From: Sphaeroforma sirkka
Taxonomy: Eukaryota > Opisthokonta > Ichthyosporea > Ichthyophonida
Length of the DNA stretch: 57,500 nucleotides
Reading direction: 5' to 3'
NCBI GenBank assembly: GCA_001586965.3
Contig: LUCW03000530.1
Span: 17,501 to 75,000 of the forward strand
Below the pieces are notes generated by a model. The model saw only the letters and a list, made by a program, of their open reading frames with translations, made no database searches and was not told where the DNA came from. Positions 1 to 12,044 of this stretch are shown here, one piece after another; the stretch's first letter is position 1; the number at the start of each line of letters is the position of its first letter. The translations under genes and the position numbers were made by a program.

Positions 1-918
1 GTCAGCAAAAATTTGGCGGGACTTCGCGAGCTGGATAGCCCCGATTTGGTCCGCGGCCAGGGGTCCTGGAGACAGGAGTCTAGGACTCATATGTAAGTCA
101 CAACAGTACAACTCACAACTCGCAAGTTCACTACTCACATGAATCCATGTCCCATGTCCATGATCACAACTGCACAACTTCAGCACAAGTCACTACTCAC
201 AACTCACAGTTGATACAGACTAACAGGAGTCCAGGAGGCAGAAGGCGGGAGACTGGAGAATGGTCCTGAAAGTCCTGAACTTCCTTGACAGTCATGGACT
301 CTTTGAAGTCCTGGTCCTTGGGTCCGGGCCCTCTGGGTTTTAGGCCCTCACCTGGGCCTGGGCTGGATATAGCTTGCTCTCAAACGAAACGAAAGTCCGT
401 CGTAGTAATACATTTCTGTATAATTTAGAAGGTCAAATGTGCATATATATTTATAAGGCGTTGCTCGGCTCCTGTATGCTGAATTATCATATTTATTATA
501 TATATAAAAGACCCCTTTGTCTTCTAAAAAATTTTAAAATATAGACAACAGTTAACAGTATATAGTTGAGGTCAATAATTAAATTTTTAAATATATTTAT
601 GTTTGATTTGAAAGTTATGAAAATATGTTGCTGGGTAAACTCGATTGAAATATTTGCGAAAGTTGACCTTCAACGTACCCAGATACATACTGCAGACTTC
701 ACATGCACTGCAACACATATACGAACCCTTCCCCTCGCGATGGATGATGCATACGCAAGAGCAAAAGTCTTTAAGGGCATGCTGGGCTATCTCCTTGGCG
801 TGGACGAAAACGTTAAGAACGTTTTCGGTAGGTGAAGCGCTGCCATGGACATTTCTGATATCACATACGTTCAATCCGTCCCTGTTGTCTTCAATTCTAT
901 TGCCGTCTCATACTTTAT
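1..918. other. AT-rich flank, no supported gene
   Basis: The first 350 bases are low-complexity DNA built from variants of CACAACTCAC and CAGGAG words, with no long reading frame. Around 690-830 the sequence is open in several frames on both strands, so it may hold an exon. No splice-consistent partner is visible, and I do not call a gene. Confidence 0.4.
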
Positions 919-923
919 AACCC

Positions 924-985
<62 letters not shown>

Positions 986-995
986 TGTGTGCGTG

Positions 996-1028
<33 letters not shown>

Positions 1029-1085
1029 ATATATACAAACATATGTATATATATTATATATAGATGGTGTGTGTGATGATGTGAT

Positions 1086-1139
<54 letters not shown>

Positions 1140-2012
1140 CGCATGTATATACATACAGACATACATATAAACACATACATGCATGCAATACATGCATACA
1201 CACACATACATACATGCATACACATACAATGCACATACATATTCATACATCACATATGCATGCATGCACAACATATTGCATACATGCATATTACACAAAC
1301 ATATAATAACCATAAACACATGTATGGCCATACTTATAATATATATTATTATTATGTTATATACATACATATTATTATTATATACATACATACATATAAT
1401 AATATGTATGTATATTACATATATACATATTAATATTATTATATAATAATAATCACATACATACACATATTACACATATTATATATTACATATAATATAT
1501 CACCAATATTATTATTGATGTATATATGTGCATGTATGTATAATATATATTATATACATATTGCAGCATATATAATAACATGCCAATATATACATAATAC
1601 ATATTATATATATATATATATATTATTACATATTATATATATATTATTATTATTATAACAATATTATTATGTATATTATATTATTCATATATTACATACC
1701 GTACATACATATGCGTACGATGTCATACGTACTTACTATACCTTATCTGTATACATCCATGCATCCAGCATCCAGGTATCCATATATACCATATATATAT
1801 TATTACATACACATGTGATGTGTGTGATGTGCGTGTGTGCGTGTGCGCGTGTGCGTGTGTGTCCGATATATATGTATATATATATATATATTGATATGTG
1901 TTGTGTGTGCGTGTGTGTGCATTGTGTGATGGCATATGTGTATGTATGTATGCATATATATTATATATATTATATATATGTATACATATGTATGCTGTAT
2001 ATACAATGTATC

Positions 2013-2051
<39 letters not shown>

Positions 2052-2241
2052 ATGATGATGTGCGTGTGTGTGCGTGCGCATTTATTTTGTGCGTATTGCG
2101 CCTTCATTGTTTTGCTTGTATGTATGTCAGGAACCGCGTATGTATGTATGTTTGTATGTATGCATGCATATCATATCCATATATATATATTATTATTATT
2201 GATGATGTGTGCGTGCGTGTGTGTGTGTGTGTGTGTGTATG

Positions 2242-2296
<55 letters not shown>

Positions 2297-2434
2297 GCGT
2301 GTGTGTGTGTGTATATATGTATATGCATTTATATGTATATATATATATATGTATAAATATGTATATAAATATATATATATACATATATATATGTATACAT
2401 ATATGTATACATATATATATACATATACATATGC

Positions 2435-2492
<58 letters not shown>
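919..2492. repeat. Compound microsatellite block
   Basis: Long runs of (AT)n, (GT)n and (CATA)n alternate with ATT-rich stretches. Pure AT runs occur near 1090-1133, 2020-2048 and 2441-2492, and GT runs near 941-981 and 2216-2238. Reading frames here translate only to Tyr-Ile, Cys-Val or His-Thr strings and are not genes. Arrays of this length are unstable and hard to assemble, so the exact length should be distrusted. Confidence 0.9.
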
Positions 2493-2495
<3 letters not shown>

Positions 2496-2909
2496 TGGTG
2501 TATATTCAAACTGGAAACCAGAGTGGAGAGTATCATACTCGCAAACGGAAAATTTTGCATACGGTTATTTCTTTATAATAAATACAAATATTTGCACTGA
2601 ATATTCGTACATAGGTATCGCCCACAGTTGTTTTTATCCGTTTCAATCCCATTGTATTATATGTTAACATCGTATATCATCAACAATTAGTGTTAAACAC
2701 GTATGTTGGGAGTCTGTTGGTATGCCGGTGCAAGTCTAAGTCCAGGTCTCTCAAGTTGCATTATTTCTGCCCGATCATCGAACATGGCAATGCTCCCGAG
2801 CATCAATATATCGGCTTACATCGAGATCCATGCTTTGTATCTGCGAAAAAGTGTGCATTTTGCTTAAGTGCCTAATGCAACACTTGGGGATTTTCAATTT
2901 CGGATGCAG

Positions 2910-3454
2910 AAAGCCATGGAGGAGTAGTCACTTCCGATTTGGAGTCCGCCGAGTTAGTCATAAAGGGCCCGAATGATATAAATAGGTATTAGTTCGTAGT
3001 TTTGTAATTAGGTGACTTGGTATTCGAGAGATCATGTTTTTGCACTTTATATGAATGTTATCGCCTGTACCAGAGCGTCCGTACTAGTATAAATGGCGGA
3101 TTGTGTGTGTGAGTGCACATCTGTGTGCTCTTTTGCGCTTGTGTGTATACCAATATACTCATTTAGCGTACGTGCCAATATGTATCTATTCCTGTTTACC
3201 CTACTATTTATTTTCTGTGGCATTTAAGAAGTGCTGTATACTGAGTCAATTTGTTAAGTAGCTGATAGGTTTCTCCTAATCTATATAGAAGAAATCATAA
3301 ATTGAATGTCCAACCAGATATCCTGATCAAACCTTCGAATGTTGACCTGCATTCCCCGGATTAGAAGCTGAAATGATGTAGTGTCATATTAGATTGCACA
3401 TCGATTCTGCTTTCTACTGATCGGGTTAAGAGATCATAATAGTGAACTGTATGC

Positions 3455-3503
<49 letters not shown>

Positions 3504-3506
3504 ATA

Positions 3507-3541
<35 letters not shown>

Positions 3542-3558
3542 ATATATGTATATGTATA

Positions 3559-3621
<63 letters not shown>

Positions 3622-3640
3622 ATTTATGTATGTATGTATG

Positions 3641-3695
<55 letters not shown>

Positions 3696-6600
3696 GTATG
3701 TATGTATGTGTATGTATATATAGTGCATATATATGTATATGTATATGTACATGTATATGTATGTATGTATATGTTTATGTATGTGTATATGTATATATAT
3801 ATATATATATATATTATGTATATATATAGATACACCTCGATGTAACACCTCGAGCGTAATATCGACTTTTATCTCGGAGACTTTTGCATTTCATTAATAT
3901 ACGTTTACATGTTTTCGCTACCGCTACCTGCAGTGTACAAATCGATCTTCTGAAAGAACTCGAGACACTTGTCCTCCATCAAAAGTACATAACGGAATGC
4001 GTAGGAATGGGACGATTACTCTCAATAACCAAGTATGCAGTTGATTTGGGTCCGGATGACGATGTGGAACTACAGATAAGTCTCGACGACGATCTGGACT
4101 CGCAAGCCAGTGATAACAGTGAAGGTATTTCTTTCAAGGCTTATTCTTTATGTGGTTAATTGTAGCGTGCAGATCTACAGTATACCTCGCTATAAATACA
4201 AACATAATGTAAGCGAGTCAAGATGTCCACTGAAGTACTCCGGTGTTTATTAGTTCAGATGTCCACTGATATGCATTCTGGTATTTCATTAGTTCATATG
4301 TCCACTGATATGCACTCTGATAATTCATTAGTTTATGTCAACTGTTATGTACTCTGGTATTCCATTAGTTCATATGTCTACTGATATGTACTCTACTATT
4401 CCATTTGTTCATATGTCCACTGATATGCACTCTGGTATTCCATTATTTCATATGTCCACTAATGTGTACTCTGGTATTCCATTAGTTCATATGTTCGCAG
4501 GTATTATTTCAATAGTTTATATGTCCAACGATGTGTACTCTGGTATTCCATTATTTCATATGTCCACTGATGTGTACTCTGGTATTCCATTAGTTCATAT
4601 GTTCGCTAGTTTTATTCCATTAGTTTATATGTCCACTGATGTGTACTCTGGTATTCCATTAGTTCAGATGTCCACTGATATTTTTCCATCAGTTCATATG
4701 TCCACTGATGTGTACTCTGGTATTCCATTAGTTCAGATGTCCATTGGTATGCACTCTGGTATTCCATTAGTTCATATGTCAACTGATCTGTACTCTGGTA
4801 TTCCGTTTGTTCATGTGTCCACTGATATGTACTCTTTTATTACATTGATTCGTATGTCCACTGATTCATACTCTTGTATTCTATTAATTCATATGTCCAC
4901 TGATACATACTCCTGTATTCCACTACAGAATCGCGGCCGTTCTCCAGTTCTGGAAGTTCATCAGCGTCTCCTTCAGTGTCCCCATCTCCATCACCTGAAA
5001 GTCCTCGCAGAAGGAAACGAAGGGTACCTATCAAACCACAGCAAAGAATAGACATTCCAACACAAAGGCGTAAGAAAGGGAGAAAGATGCAACCCGACAC
5101 ATCGCAGAGCTCACCGCCTACGCAACAGAAAGGGGAAGGGGAACAGTTCGGCATCACGACTAGGAGGAGAAAAGTAGTGCCAGTCAAATCACCGGCACCG
5201 TCAACACGCAGTGCGACGGACACCCAAGGTGTCTTTCCATTCGGACGAGTTTGGGTGGTAGTTCTACACATACAGTTGATGCGGTTTAGCCAATATTTGA
5301 TTTAAACAGGGGTATATCTGGGCAAACAGACGCTTGTGATTATGTGCGAAATATGGTTGGCTGTACGATGTCATTCCGTATTCGGTTACCAGACATGTCT
5401 TCGGCTTTCGATATAGCATCAGATATTGTTATTGGATCGTTCGTATGCAATTTACATTCGAGTGTATGCTGCATTCCAGCTGTTCACATGATCAAGTTAT
5501 ATTCTAATTGGCGACGCACTCATGTTTGTAAGGCATTTCTCTTCTTGTCTACAGTTATTTTTGTTGTGATCAGTGGCATTTCTACGCGGGCTTCGTCGAG
5601 AAGGCTTTTGTTGTTCAATATAGTGTTTAAATACATGTGATTAAATTTTGTTCTACGAATTCTTATCATACAGGACATATTTACTACAGAACCTCGTTAG
5701 TGCTGCCTTTCGAAACATGGCATTCAATGTACTATGACCCTATAAATAAGTTCAATTTTGTGATAGCTGGCTACCAATTTTTGTGCCGGGCATGTGGCTC
5801 TAAATAGCAATATTATAGCTCATCTAGACACAGTTTCAGCTGTGCTTTAATCATCTATAATAGAAGAAGATGCAATGTGGTTGCTTGCTATCAACTACTT
5901 TTTGAGTCAGTCATGCTTGTTTTAAAATGCCACTAGTGTTGCTCATGGAGACATTGCGTCGGTTTGTCGCATGTGATCAATGCGATTGCTACAATTTAAA
6001 GTGGCCCGTGTGATTGATTTAAATCATGTAATAGCAATGATTTTAAGCACGAAAGTTACACCTTGAACACCGATTTGGGGTTAGGGTTCTAGGCTAAACT
6101 GTAAACCCTGAATTCTATTTTGATTACAAGAGTATGTGCTAATTGAATGCGTACTGATTGTTCTTCGTATACAAAATGTTTATATCACGTAGGACAATCA
6201 TTATACAACTTTTAGATATCGAGACTCGATGCTTAGCTAAAACCAAACTTCTCTTTTTCAATTTGTGAACAGCCGATAATATAGTACCAACCGGTATTGT
6301 CTCATCTCCGGCGAGAAGCAGACAATCCTCTCCCCGCAAAGTACATAGGCCCAACACAACACAGATATTAGGAGAGGAATTTGCGATACTCACGCACAAC
6401 AGTACTTACTCGCACACACCAAATGAAAGTCATGCTCATACACGTACGCCTGACAAAAACGAGAAACACCCATACACAGAGGGCGAACCTCGTGGGCACA
6501 TACAAGATAAGGCACAAAAGTACACCAAGTCACAGAGGAGATTGCGGACACCCACACCAGACAACACACAGGCACGTACGAGACACGATGTAATAGCATC

Positions 6601-8304
6601 GGACAATGCCGGTATAGGGGTACCGATAACAGAGGTGGTGAGAACATCGGTGATAGCACCAACAAATGTTTGCCGGGTAGGTGATGGACTACGAGACAAG
6701 GTAGGGTCGGGCAGTCGTTCATCGCAAAGAAAGTCGCATACGAAAGACCATATGCGCATTCTAGAGCGAAATAGTGATCAGTTACGCAACTTGCTGCGGG
6801 GCAATACACCTCTGTTGAGGACTCTTGTAGATGGTAAACGCGAACAGCAAACTGAGATCCTGACGAGCGAAGGTAAACGGAGACGAGTGGTTGCAGATAC
6901 TGAAGGAATGGATAGTGCCAGCGACCAAGAAACAGAACAGCAAGAGAAGCGTATACAGGAAGTGACGCGCATATACTACTCAGAGCATAATCAAACACGC
7001 ATACACATAGATGCACCTGCGCATAACCGTAGGGATGGTATCAACAGTATTACAACGCCCACGTCAACGTCGTCACCTACAGCAAAAGCACGAGACAAAT
7101 CGCCAAGGCCACCACATGGGGGTAGTAGTGAAGTACCGAATAGCGCGAGTAGCGAGAGCGAATCAGAGCTCGTGATAAACCCCAAAAAAGACGTGCATAC
7201 GACAGCAAAGAACGCGCGTACGCAATCAGAACGTGATCTTGTTTCCATGAAATATGAGACAGATGAAGAACTAGGTATGTGTATTCATTCGAATGTGAGA
7301 TAGAATTCGGGTGCATTAGATAATGGTGCAATTCTCGGACGAGTTTCTATGTTGTGTTCTATCTGTTGGATACGTCTCGAAGTCAGCGTGAATGCCGAAT
7401 GGTGTTGCATTTTGTATTACCGATGTTTGTTAATACGTGTTGTATGCCGACAGAAAGTGCATATCGTACTAACAATTGTTGTTATGAACAACACCCAAGG
7501 ATGCACACTTGCGGTGTTGGTCATTGAACCTAACTCTATACTACCTACACAGTTGTCCCGGCTCTCCGTTGTATAACATCCCCACAAGGCTATTGCTCGA
7601 CGAAGTTAGCAGGATTTAATTTCTTGATCTGCGTCCCTTTCTACCCTTCTCTAGACTGTTAGTTTTATTTGCATTCTTCTGACATGACTCTCATACCACA
7701 TACACCGCGCAGAGACTCTCGGGAGGTACCTGGCATCACTCAGGCCGATAGAACGTACGTATAGTCTTTGCATGCTAAGCGTGCCTCCGTATCGCATGGT
7801 GCGCCAAAGTGCGATGCATTTGTGCGTGATACTATTAGTTGTGCACTGGTACCGCCCCCCAAGTTGAATGTTGGTGTGCATTGTCATAACATGTTACATG
7901 CAGCAAGTGCGAGTGTGAAACACGAATTAACTGTTTGTCTGCTAGGTTTTTGCGCTATATAACCGACAGGCATTGTATTGTTTCTCGCGTCCTTTGAAGT
8001 GCAAGATAACCCCCTCCTTATATCACTTCCTTCTCCATTCTCATACAAATACCACCGTCTTGTGGGATATTGCTAATTGCATTCAGTGCGAGTCCCGGTG
8101 GGCGGGTTCGTGTCGGACGAATCCTGGGACTAGGTATGCACCGGGGTTTTCGACAGCCTTTGTGCTAGTTTTCAAGTGGGGATCAAACCTTTATTATTGA
8201 GAAAAATGTATTTTATCCCCCACTGCAGTGTGGGAACGCCCGAAGTAGCTAGACTCCAAATGAACTACCGAATAGATACCATCTGGCAACAGTTAATGCA
8301 CTAA
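2910..8304 (+). CDS. Hypothetical basic Ser/Arg-rich protein, multi-exon, ends unresolved
   Basis: I do not recognise the family. Splice-consistent exons can be laid out at 2910-2985, 3934-4124, 4929-5228 and 6273-7274, plus a terminal exon at 8229-8304 ending in TAA. The joins after 4124, 5228 and 7274 are all phase 1, and the joins after 2985 and before 8229 are phase 2. At least one further exon between 7275 and 8228 is needed; 8089-8136 is a candidate. Exon 2 has an acidic stretch (DDD, DDDLDS). Exon 3 has a Ser-rich run followed by basic clusters such as RRRKRR and RRKKGRK that look like nuclear localisation signals. Exon 4 is hydrophilic, rich in Thr, Ser and Arg, and probably disordered. 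A nuclear protein is therefore likely. An AATAAA lies 264 bases after the stop. The 5' end was not found. No known domain is visible. The exon phasing is good evidence, but identity is unknown. Confidence 0.5.
3453..3835. repeat. AT/GTAT microsatellite inside a proposed intron
   Basis: Long (AT)n and (TATG)n runs lie between the proposed exons ending at 2985 and starting at 3934. Open frames here are Tyr-Ile-Met strings only. Confidence 0.85.
4205..4918. repeat. 39-bp minisatellite inside an intron
   Basis: About 18 imperfect direct copies share a unit resembling GTCCACTGATATGTACTCTG followed by GTATTCCATTAGTTCATAT. Most units are 39 bp and at least three are 30 bp. The array lies between the phase-matched exons ending at 4124 and starting at 4929. 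It is open in one forward frame from about 4335, encoding a repeat like [13 protein letters not shown], but that frame does not match the neighbouring exons. Confidence 0.85.
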
Positions 8305-8567
8305 ACTAAGATTTGTATACAGCGTATTATTATTGATGGATTTCTTTTCCCGTGTAGATGCGGTTGGAACATGTCTGTCCTGAGCATACAGCGAACGAAA
8401 TGACCACCGAATAGAGTGTGGTTGTGCCGTGTGCCACCGTGCGAGTATTCTTGTCACGGCGGTGCTGCTGATATACGTAAGAGATGTGGATCCAGAAACA
8501 ATACAGCATGAGAAGGCTAGAATCACATCGAAACCCAAGATCAACGGATGTGTATAATTAATAACAC

Positions 8568-8573
8568 AATAAA
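8568..8573 (+). promoter_or_regulatory. Candidate polyadenylation signal AATAAA
   Basis: AATAAA follows the TAA of the proposed terminal exon (8302-8304) by 264 bases on the same strand. It supports placing the gene's 3' end here. In AT-rich DNA this hexamer also occurs by chance. Confidence 0.35.
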
Positions 8574-8599
8574 GTACTCGCATATCTGTTCCATTCCTT

Positions 8600-9229
8600 C
8601 AATAGGATGCAAAATGCTTTATCGCACGATTCATGTCGGCCTATGTTTACAATTGGGTTTTAGCTGAAATCCCAAGAAATACCGACATGTGTGCTGCAGT
8701 CGTAGGGTCTGGCTTTGGCATTCACCACATCTCACTTTGTACCAATGATTTAGCGCGTGGCCTCTAAATTCGAATTTCCGTGATGGACAACACGACGATA
8801 TAGTAGCTTTGTGTATTTGAACATAATTATTTGGTCAATTAGATAATAAAACATCGTATAATCTTTTATTTGCGCGCTATGATCCGCAGCAAACGAATCT
8901 TTAGTATGCGGCCTAAATATCTTTTGAGCAAGCTCAAATCAACTTGTATCACACTTACAATCGGTGACTAAGAACAATATTGATCATGCCATCTACTCAG
9001 TAATTGAGAGTCTGTCTTCATGTCTTTCAACTATTGAAGAGATTTTTGATCACACATCAGCATAAAGACTGTTTCGTACAGGTGATTCTAAAGTGTGTCA
9101 AAGCTTTTACTATTAGTTCTTGCTTGACAGTTGAATGGTTCAACTGAGAATCATTCCTAGCTCTACTAAAGAACTGTATATGTCTCGGTTTGGTATCGAT
9201 AACCTGATATAGAACTCATATTAGGGCTA
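8600..9229. other. No feature seen
   Basis: AT-rich sequence with stops in all frames. It borders a retroelement relic on its right and may be highly decayed transposon DNA, but nothing is recognisable. Confidence 0.4.
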
Positions 9230-9990
9230 AGTCTGATGCGTCTGTTGCTAATTCAACAAACGGTACGCCATCTAATGTTCCTTGGACTACGGGAGCCTGT
9301 TGAGCAGCCTGTCTGAATGCTTCAAATGCTTCATCACATTCCTTTGTCCATAGCTTCCCTGGAATTTCTTTTTGACATCTTAAGTGTCCAAAAGATTTTT
9401 TAAGTAATTTGCTAGGTGTGGAACTCCGTCTGAAAAGTTTACAAACTCATACACATCTCTACCCGTGGTTGGCGTTCGCTAATCTTGAAGATGGTCGACT
9501 TTATCGGGGCCAATCTTAATACGTGGTTGTCTTGATCAGATTACACTTGAAGCAACTGGTCAAGGTAATTCTGCTTGATGATAATCAGCTTTACGTATTA
9601 GATGACTTCATCATTGTTTCGAGAAGCATGGGCGATCTCTATCTAAGCTGTGAGTTTGGTGGCTAATGCATAAAATACGTATATGTCGGGAGATAGAAAG
9701 TCTTTCCCTGGTTGATGCAGTATGCTTCAACAAGCACGAGCAAATTCCATATCACTCGCCCATTTTTCGGAACCTTCAGTTCTCTTTGTTTATCACTAAA
9801 GTTGAAGGTTAAAGCTCCACGTCGTTCGTCGATCTGAATAGGCGATACGACTATAATCGCCCATACTGGGATATGGGCTTCGCTTTAACCGAAATCATTG
9901 TCTTACGAGCAGGAGTGACCGGCGATAAAAAATTGAGATCTATAGGGTCGATAATGCCTGCGACAACTAGAGACTATGTTTCTGGCAACT
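9230..9990 (-). pseudogene. Decayed Ty3/gypsy-like RT-RNase H fragment
   Basis: On the minus strand, 9230-9465 translates with few breaks to a stretch very like the RT/RNase H junction of the element at 29.7-37.3 kb. It shares words such as FVNFF, GKLWTKECDEAF and DGVPF, then ATDASD. Further upstream on that strand (9465-9900), weaker matches to the RT palm, including a FNFSDKQRELK-like segment, are broken by many stops and frameshifts. This is an old relative of the same family in opposite orientation. It is not a close copy, because protein similarity is clear but DNA identity is modest. Confidence 0.7.
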
Positions 9991-10295
9991 TTTACATTCC
10001 AAGCGGCGGCCATATATAAACAAAGTCTTTGTTCTTGAGCTCGTTGTCGGGTCGTATAGCTTGCTCTTCGTCGTCTAAGATGTTTCAGATTATGTCATGG
10101 CGTGTCGTTTGCTCTATTGGTTCAGAATTTTGAATAACATATTCCGCTGTGATTTTTTTTTGCTTGTTTGTGCTTAGTCCATTCGGTCAGCTCTGTGGTA
10201 GTGTCATTAGAGCAATCTTCGCGCTTATATTTTGTATCCTCACTAATGTGAACCGATGTAGTACTTTACTACAGTTGTCAATGTCTAGTAATAAG

Positions 10296-10530
10296 TGTGC
10301 TCCTAATTTACTTGATCCTATTTGAGACGATAGTAGATGTAGGATATTATAAACTAAATTTAAAAATCTCTGAACTACTACTTTCTGGTTTTTGTTTTCC
10401 CGACAACCTTCAAATACATAGTCTTTTTCTTCTTTTAACTTTTCTTCAGATGGAACTTTATTTATATTAGCTAATGTATCAACTTGACTTACGTTCTTAT
10501 GTCTATCTACAAATAGACATGTGGTAGCTC
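10296..10530 (+). mobile_element. LTR fragment (middle part)
   Basis: The sequence matches the central part of the LTRs at 29693 and 36752: GATGTAGGATATTATAAACT, the Cys-poor CTTTTTCTTCTTTTAACTTT region, and TTCAGATGGAACTTTATTTA. Both LTR ends are missing. Orientation is forward, opposite to the neighbouring pol relic, so the two are not parts of one intact element. Confidence 0.75.
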
Positions 10531-10784
10531 ATGCCAGAACGACAAAAAGATAGCGTGTAGACATTTCCATGCTTAACACAGGGATAATATTTTTTATTTC
10601 AGAAAGGACAAGAATGTATGTTACAATGTATGAACATATGGTATAGCCCTCATGACCGCTGTAGTGGTTCAGGAAAGATTGATGAGAAGAAGTGGTTAGT
10701 AAATTCCCGTTTGAAGCTTGGGCCAAGTGAGTCGACAATATAAGATGTGCGCTGAGTCAATTCGGTCGCCCAGGTAAAACGACA

Positions 10785-11079
10785 TACAGCACTTACATGG
10801 AAATGGCAGCTTGATGAAAACATCGACCCCCGCTCCCAACAACATCCCGACGCTACGAAAGCAGCTTTAAACCATTATCTCCGCACCAAGCGGGAGGCCC
10901 GTTGCACACATGAACGAGCGCTAAAAATTCTTGACCGCATCATGAACTTGTCAATTCCACTAACGCAGACATCCTCCAATCTACCGCGGATCGTCTCCAG
11001 AAGGCTTATCAAGCAAAGTATAATGAAAACCTCTTCTCACCTAACCCGCAAATCCCGGCAAGCGCTAATCTTTCCTGAA
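10785..11079 (+). pseudogene. Unidentified coding relic, possibly gag-like
   Basis: The segment from about 10785 reads openly as a hydrophilic, charged peptide (words TWKWQLDENID, NHYLRTKREAR, ALKILDRIM). It then shifts frame near 10950 and continues as STADRLQKAYQAKYNEN before a TGA at 11077-11079. Codon use is protein-like and the segment lies between LTR fragments, so a decayed retroelement gag is possible. I recognise no domain. Confidence 0.35.
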
Positions 11080-11216
11080 CCACTACAGCGACTATGAGAG
11101 CCATACTATATGTTAATACATTTTAATATACATACTTGTCATTTGTTGAAATAAATGATATTATCCCTATCGAATGTTCCATATATACGCTTGCTGACCT
11201 ACTAAGTAGAGTACCC

Positions 11217-11312
11217 ACCATCTACCATTGCTAAATCCTAACTAACTTAAATTGTAGTTCAGTTTATATAACATAATTTAAAAAATAAAAATATCCATCG
11301 AAGTTTACACAT
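11217..11312 (+). mobile_element. LTR 3'-terminal fragment
   Basis: Starts within TGCTAAATCCTAACTAACTT and ends at CATCGAAGTTTACA, the same 3' end as the LTRs at 29693 and 36752. The 5' two-thirds are missing. Confidence 0.7.
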
Positions 11313-11340
11313 GTACTTACGCACAATGTCGAGGAAGTAC

Positions 11341-11942
11341 TGTAGAAATACTGCCTCCGGTCAGTCTAAAATATCAAGATCAAATGAGATAACATATTGG
11401 TTATTATTTTTATTTAAAATAATTTAATACAAGTTCTTTTTCGAATATTCCCAAAGTGTTCTAAATTAACTTTGAAGGCTCCAATAGCCTTGGTATTTGG
11501 TATGACTCATTTACTTGGATTTATTTGAGACGATAGTAGATGTAGGATGATATAAACTAAGTTTTATGGTCTCTGAACTACTACTTACAGATTTTGGTTT
11601 TCCCGCCAATCTCCAAGATCCAATAAGTCTTTTTCTTTTTTTTACTTTTCTTCAGATGGAACTTTATTTATATTAGCCAATGTATCAACTTGACTTACTT
11701 TCTATTGTCTATTTACAAATTAGACATGTGGTCATGAACACTTAGTACTTCTAGTGAAAATTATTTAAAATAAAGAACAGCTAGAGGTACGCCCTGTTTT
11801 ATCGAGGATATTAAAGCTCTTACCAAGAAGCAGTCCCGATCATTCTTACACAAGCTACCACTGCTAAATCCTAAATGACTTAAATTGTATCTTAGTTTAT
11901 ATAACATAGTTTAAAACATAGAAATATCCATCGAAGTTTACA
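11341..11942 (+). mobile_element. Solo LTR of the Ty3-like family with target duplication
   Basis: A full-length LTR running from TGTAGAAATACTGCCTCCGG to GAAGTTTACA, with no internal element coding on either side. It is flanked by AGTAC just before the TG. The same AGTAC follows if the last A of the LTR is shared; otherwise the duplication is GTAC. This fits insertion followed by LTR-LTR recombination. It is about 602 bp long, close to the 595-bp 5' LTR at 29693. Confidence 0.8.
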
Positions 11943-12044
11943 GTACCAAGGAAGATGCTGAAGTTAAATCGCGTTGGGACTAAATTATGAGGAATTACGA
12001 CGGCGTCTAAAGAAAGACAGATTGATACATACAATAGTGAGCTT

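Noticed and set aside
690..874. Possible exon on either strand
   Set aside because: Open in several frames with no splice partner or recognisable motif.
919..2492. Many long open frames on both strands
   Set aside because: They translate to Tyr-Ile, Cys-Val or His-Thr strings from microsatellites.
7768..7962. Plus-strand open frame in the hypothetical gene's 3' region
   Set aside because: No acceptor gives a phase that joins the exon ending at 7274 and the terminal exon.
9580..9640. Plus-strand YVLDDFIIVS resembling an RT active site
   Set aside because: The spacing is wrong (an extra residue before DD), no other RT motif lies on the plus strand, and the relic here is on the minus strand.
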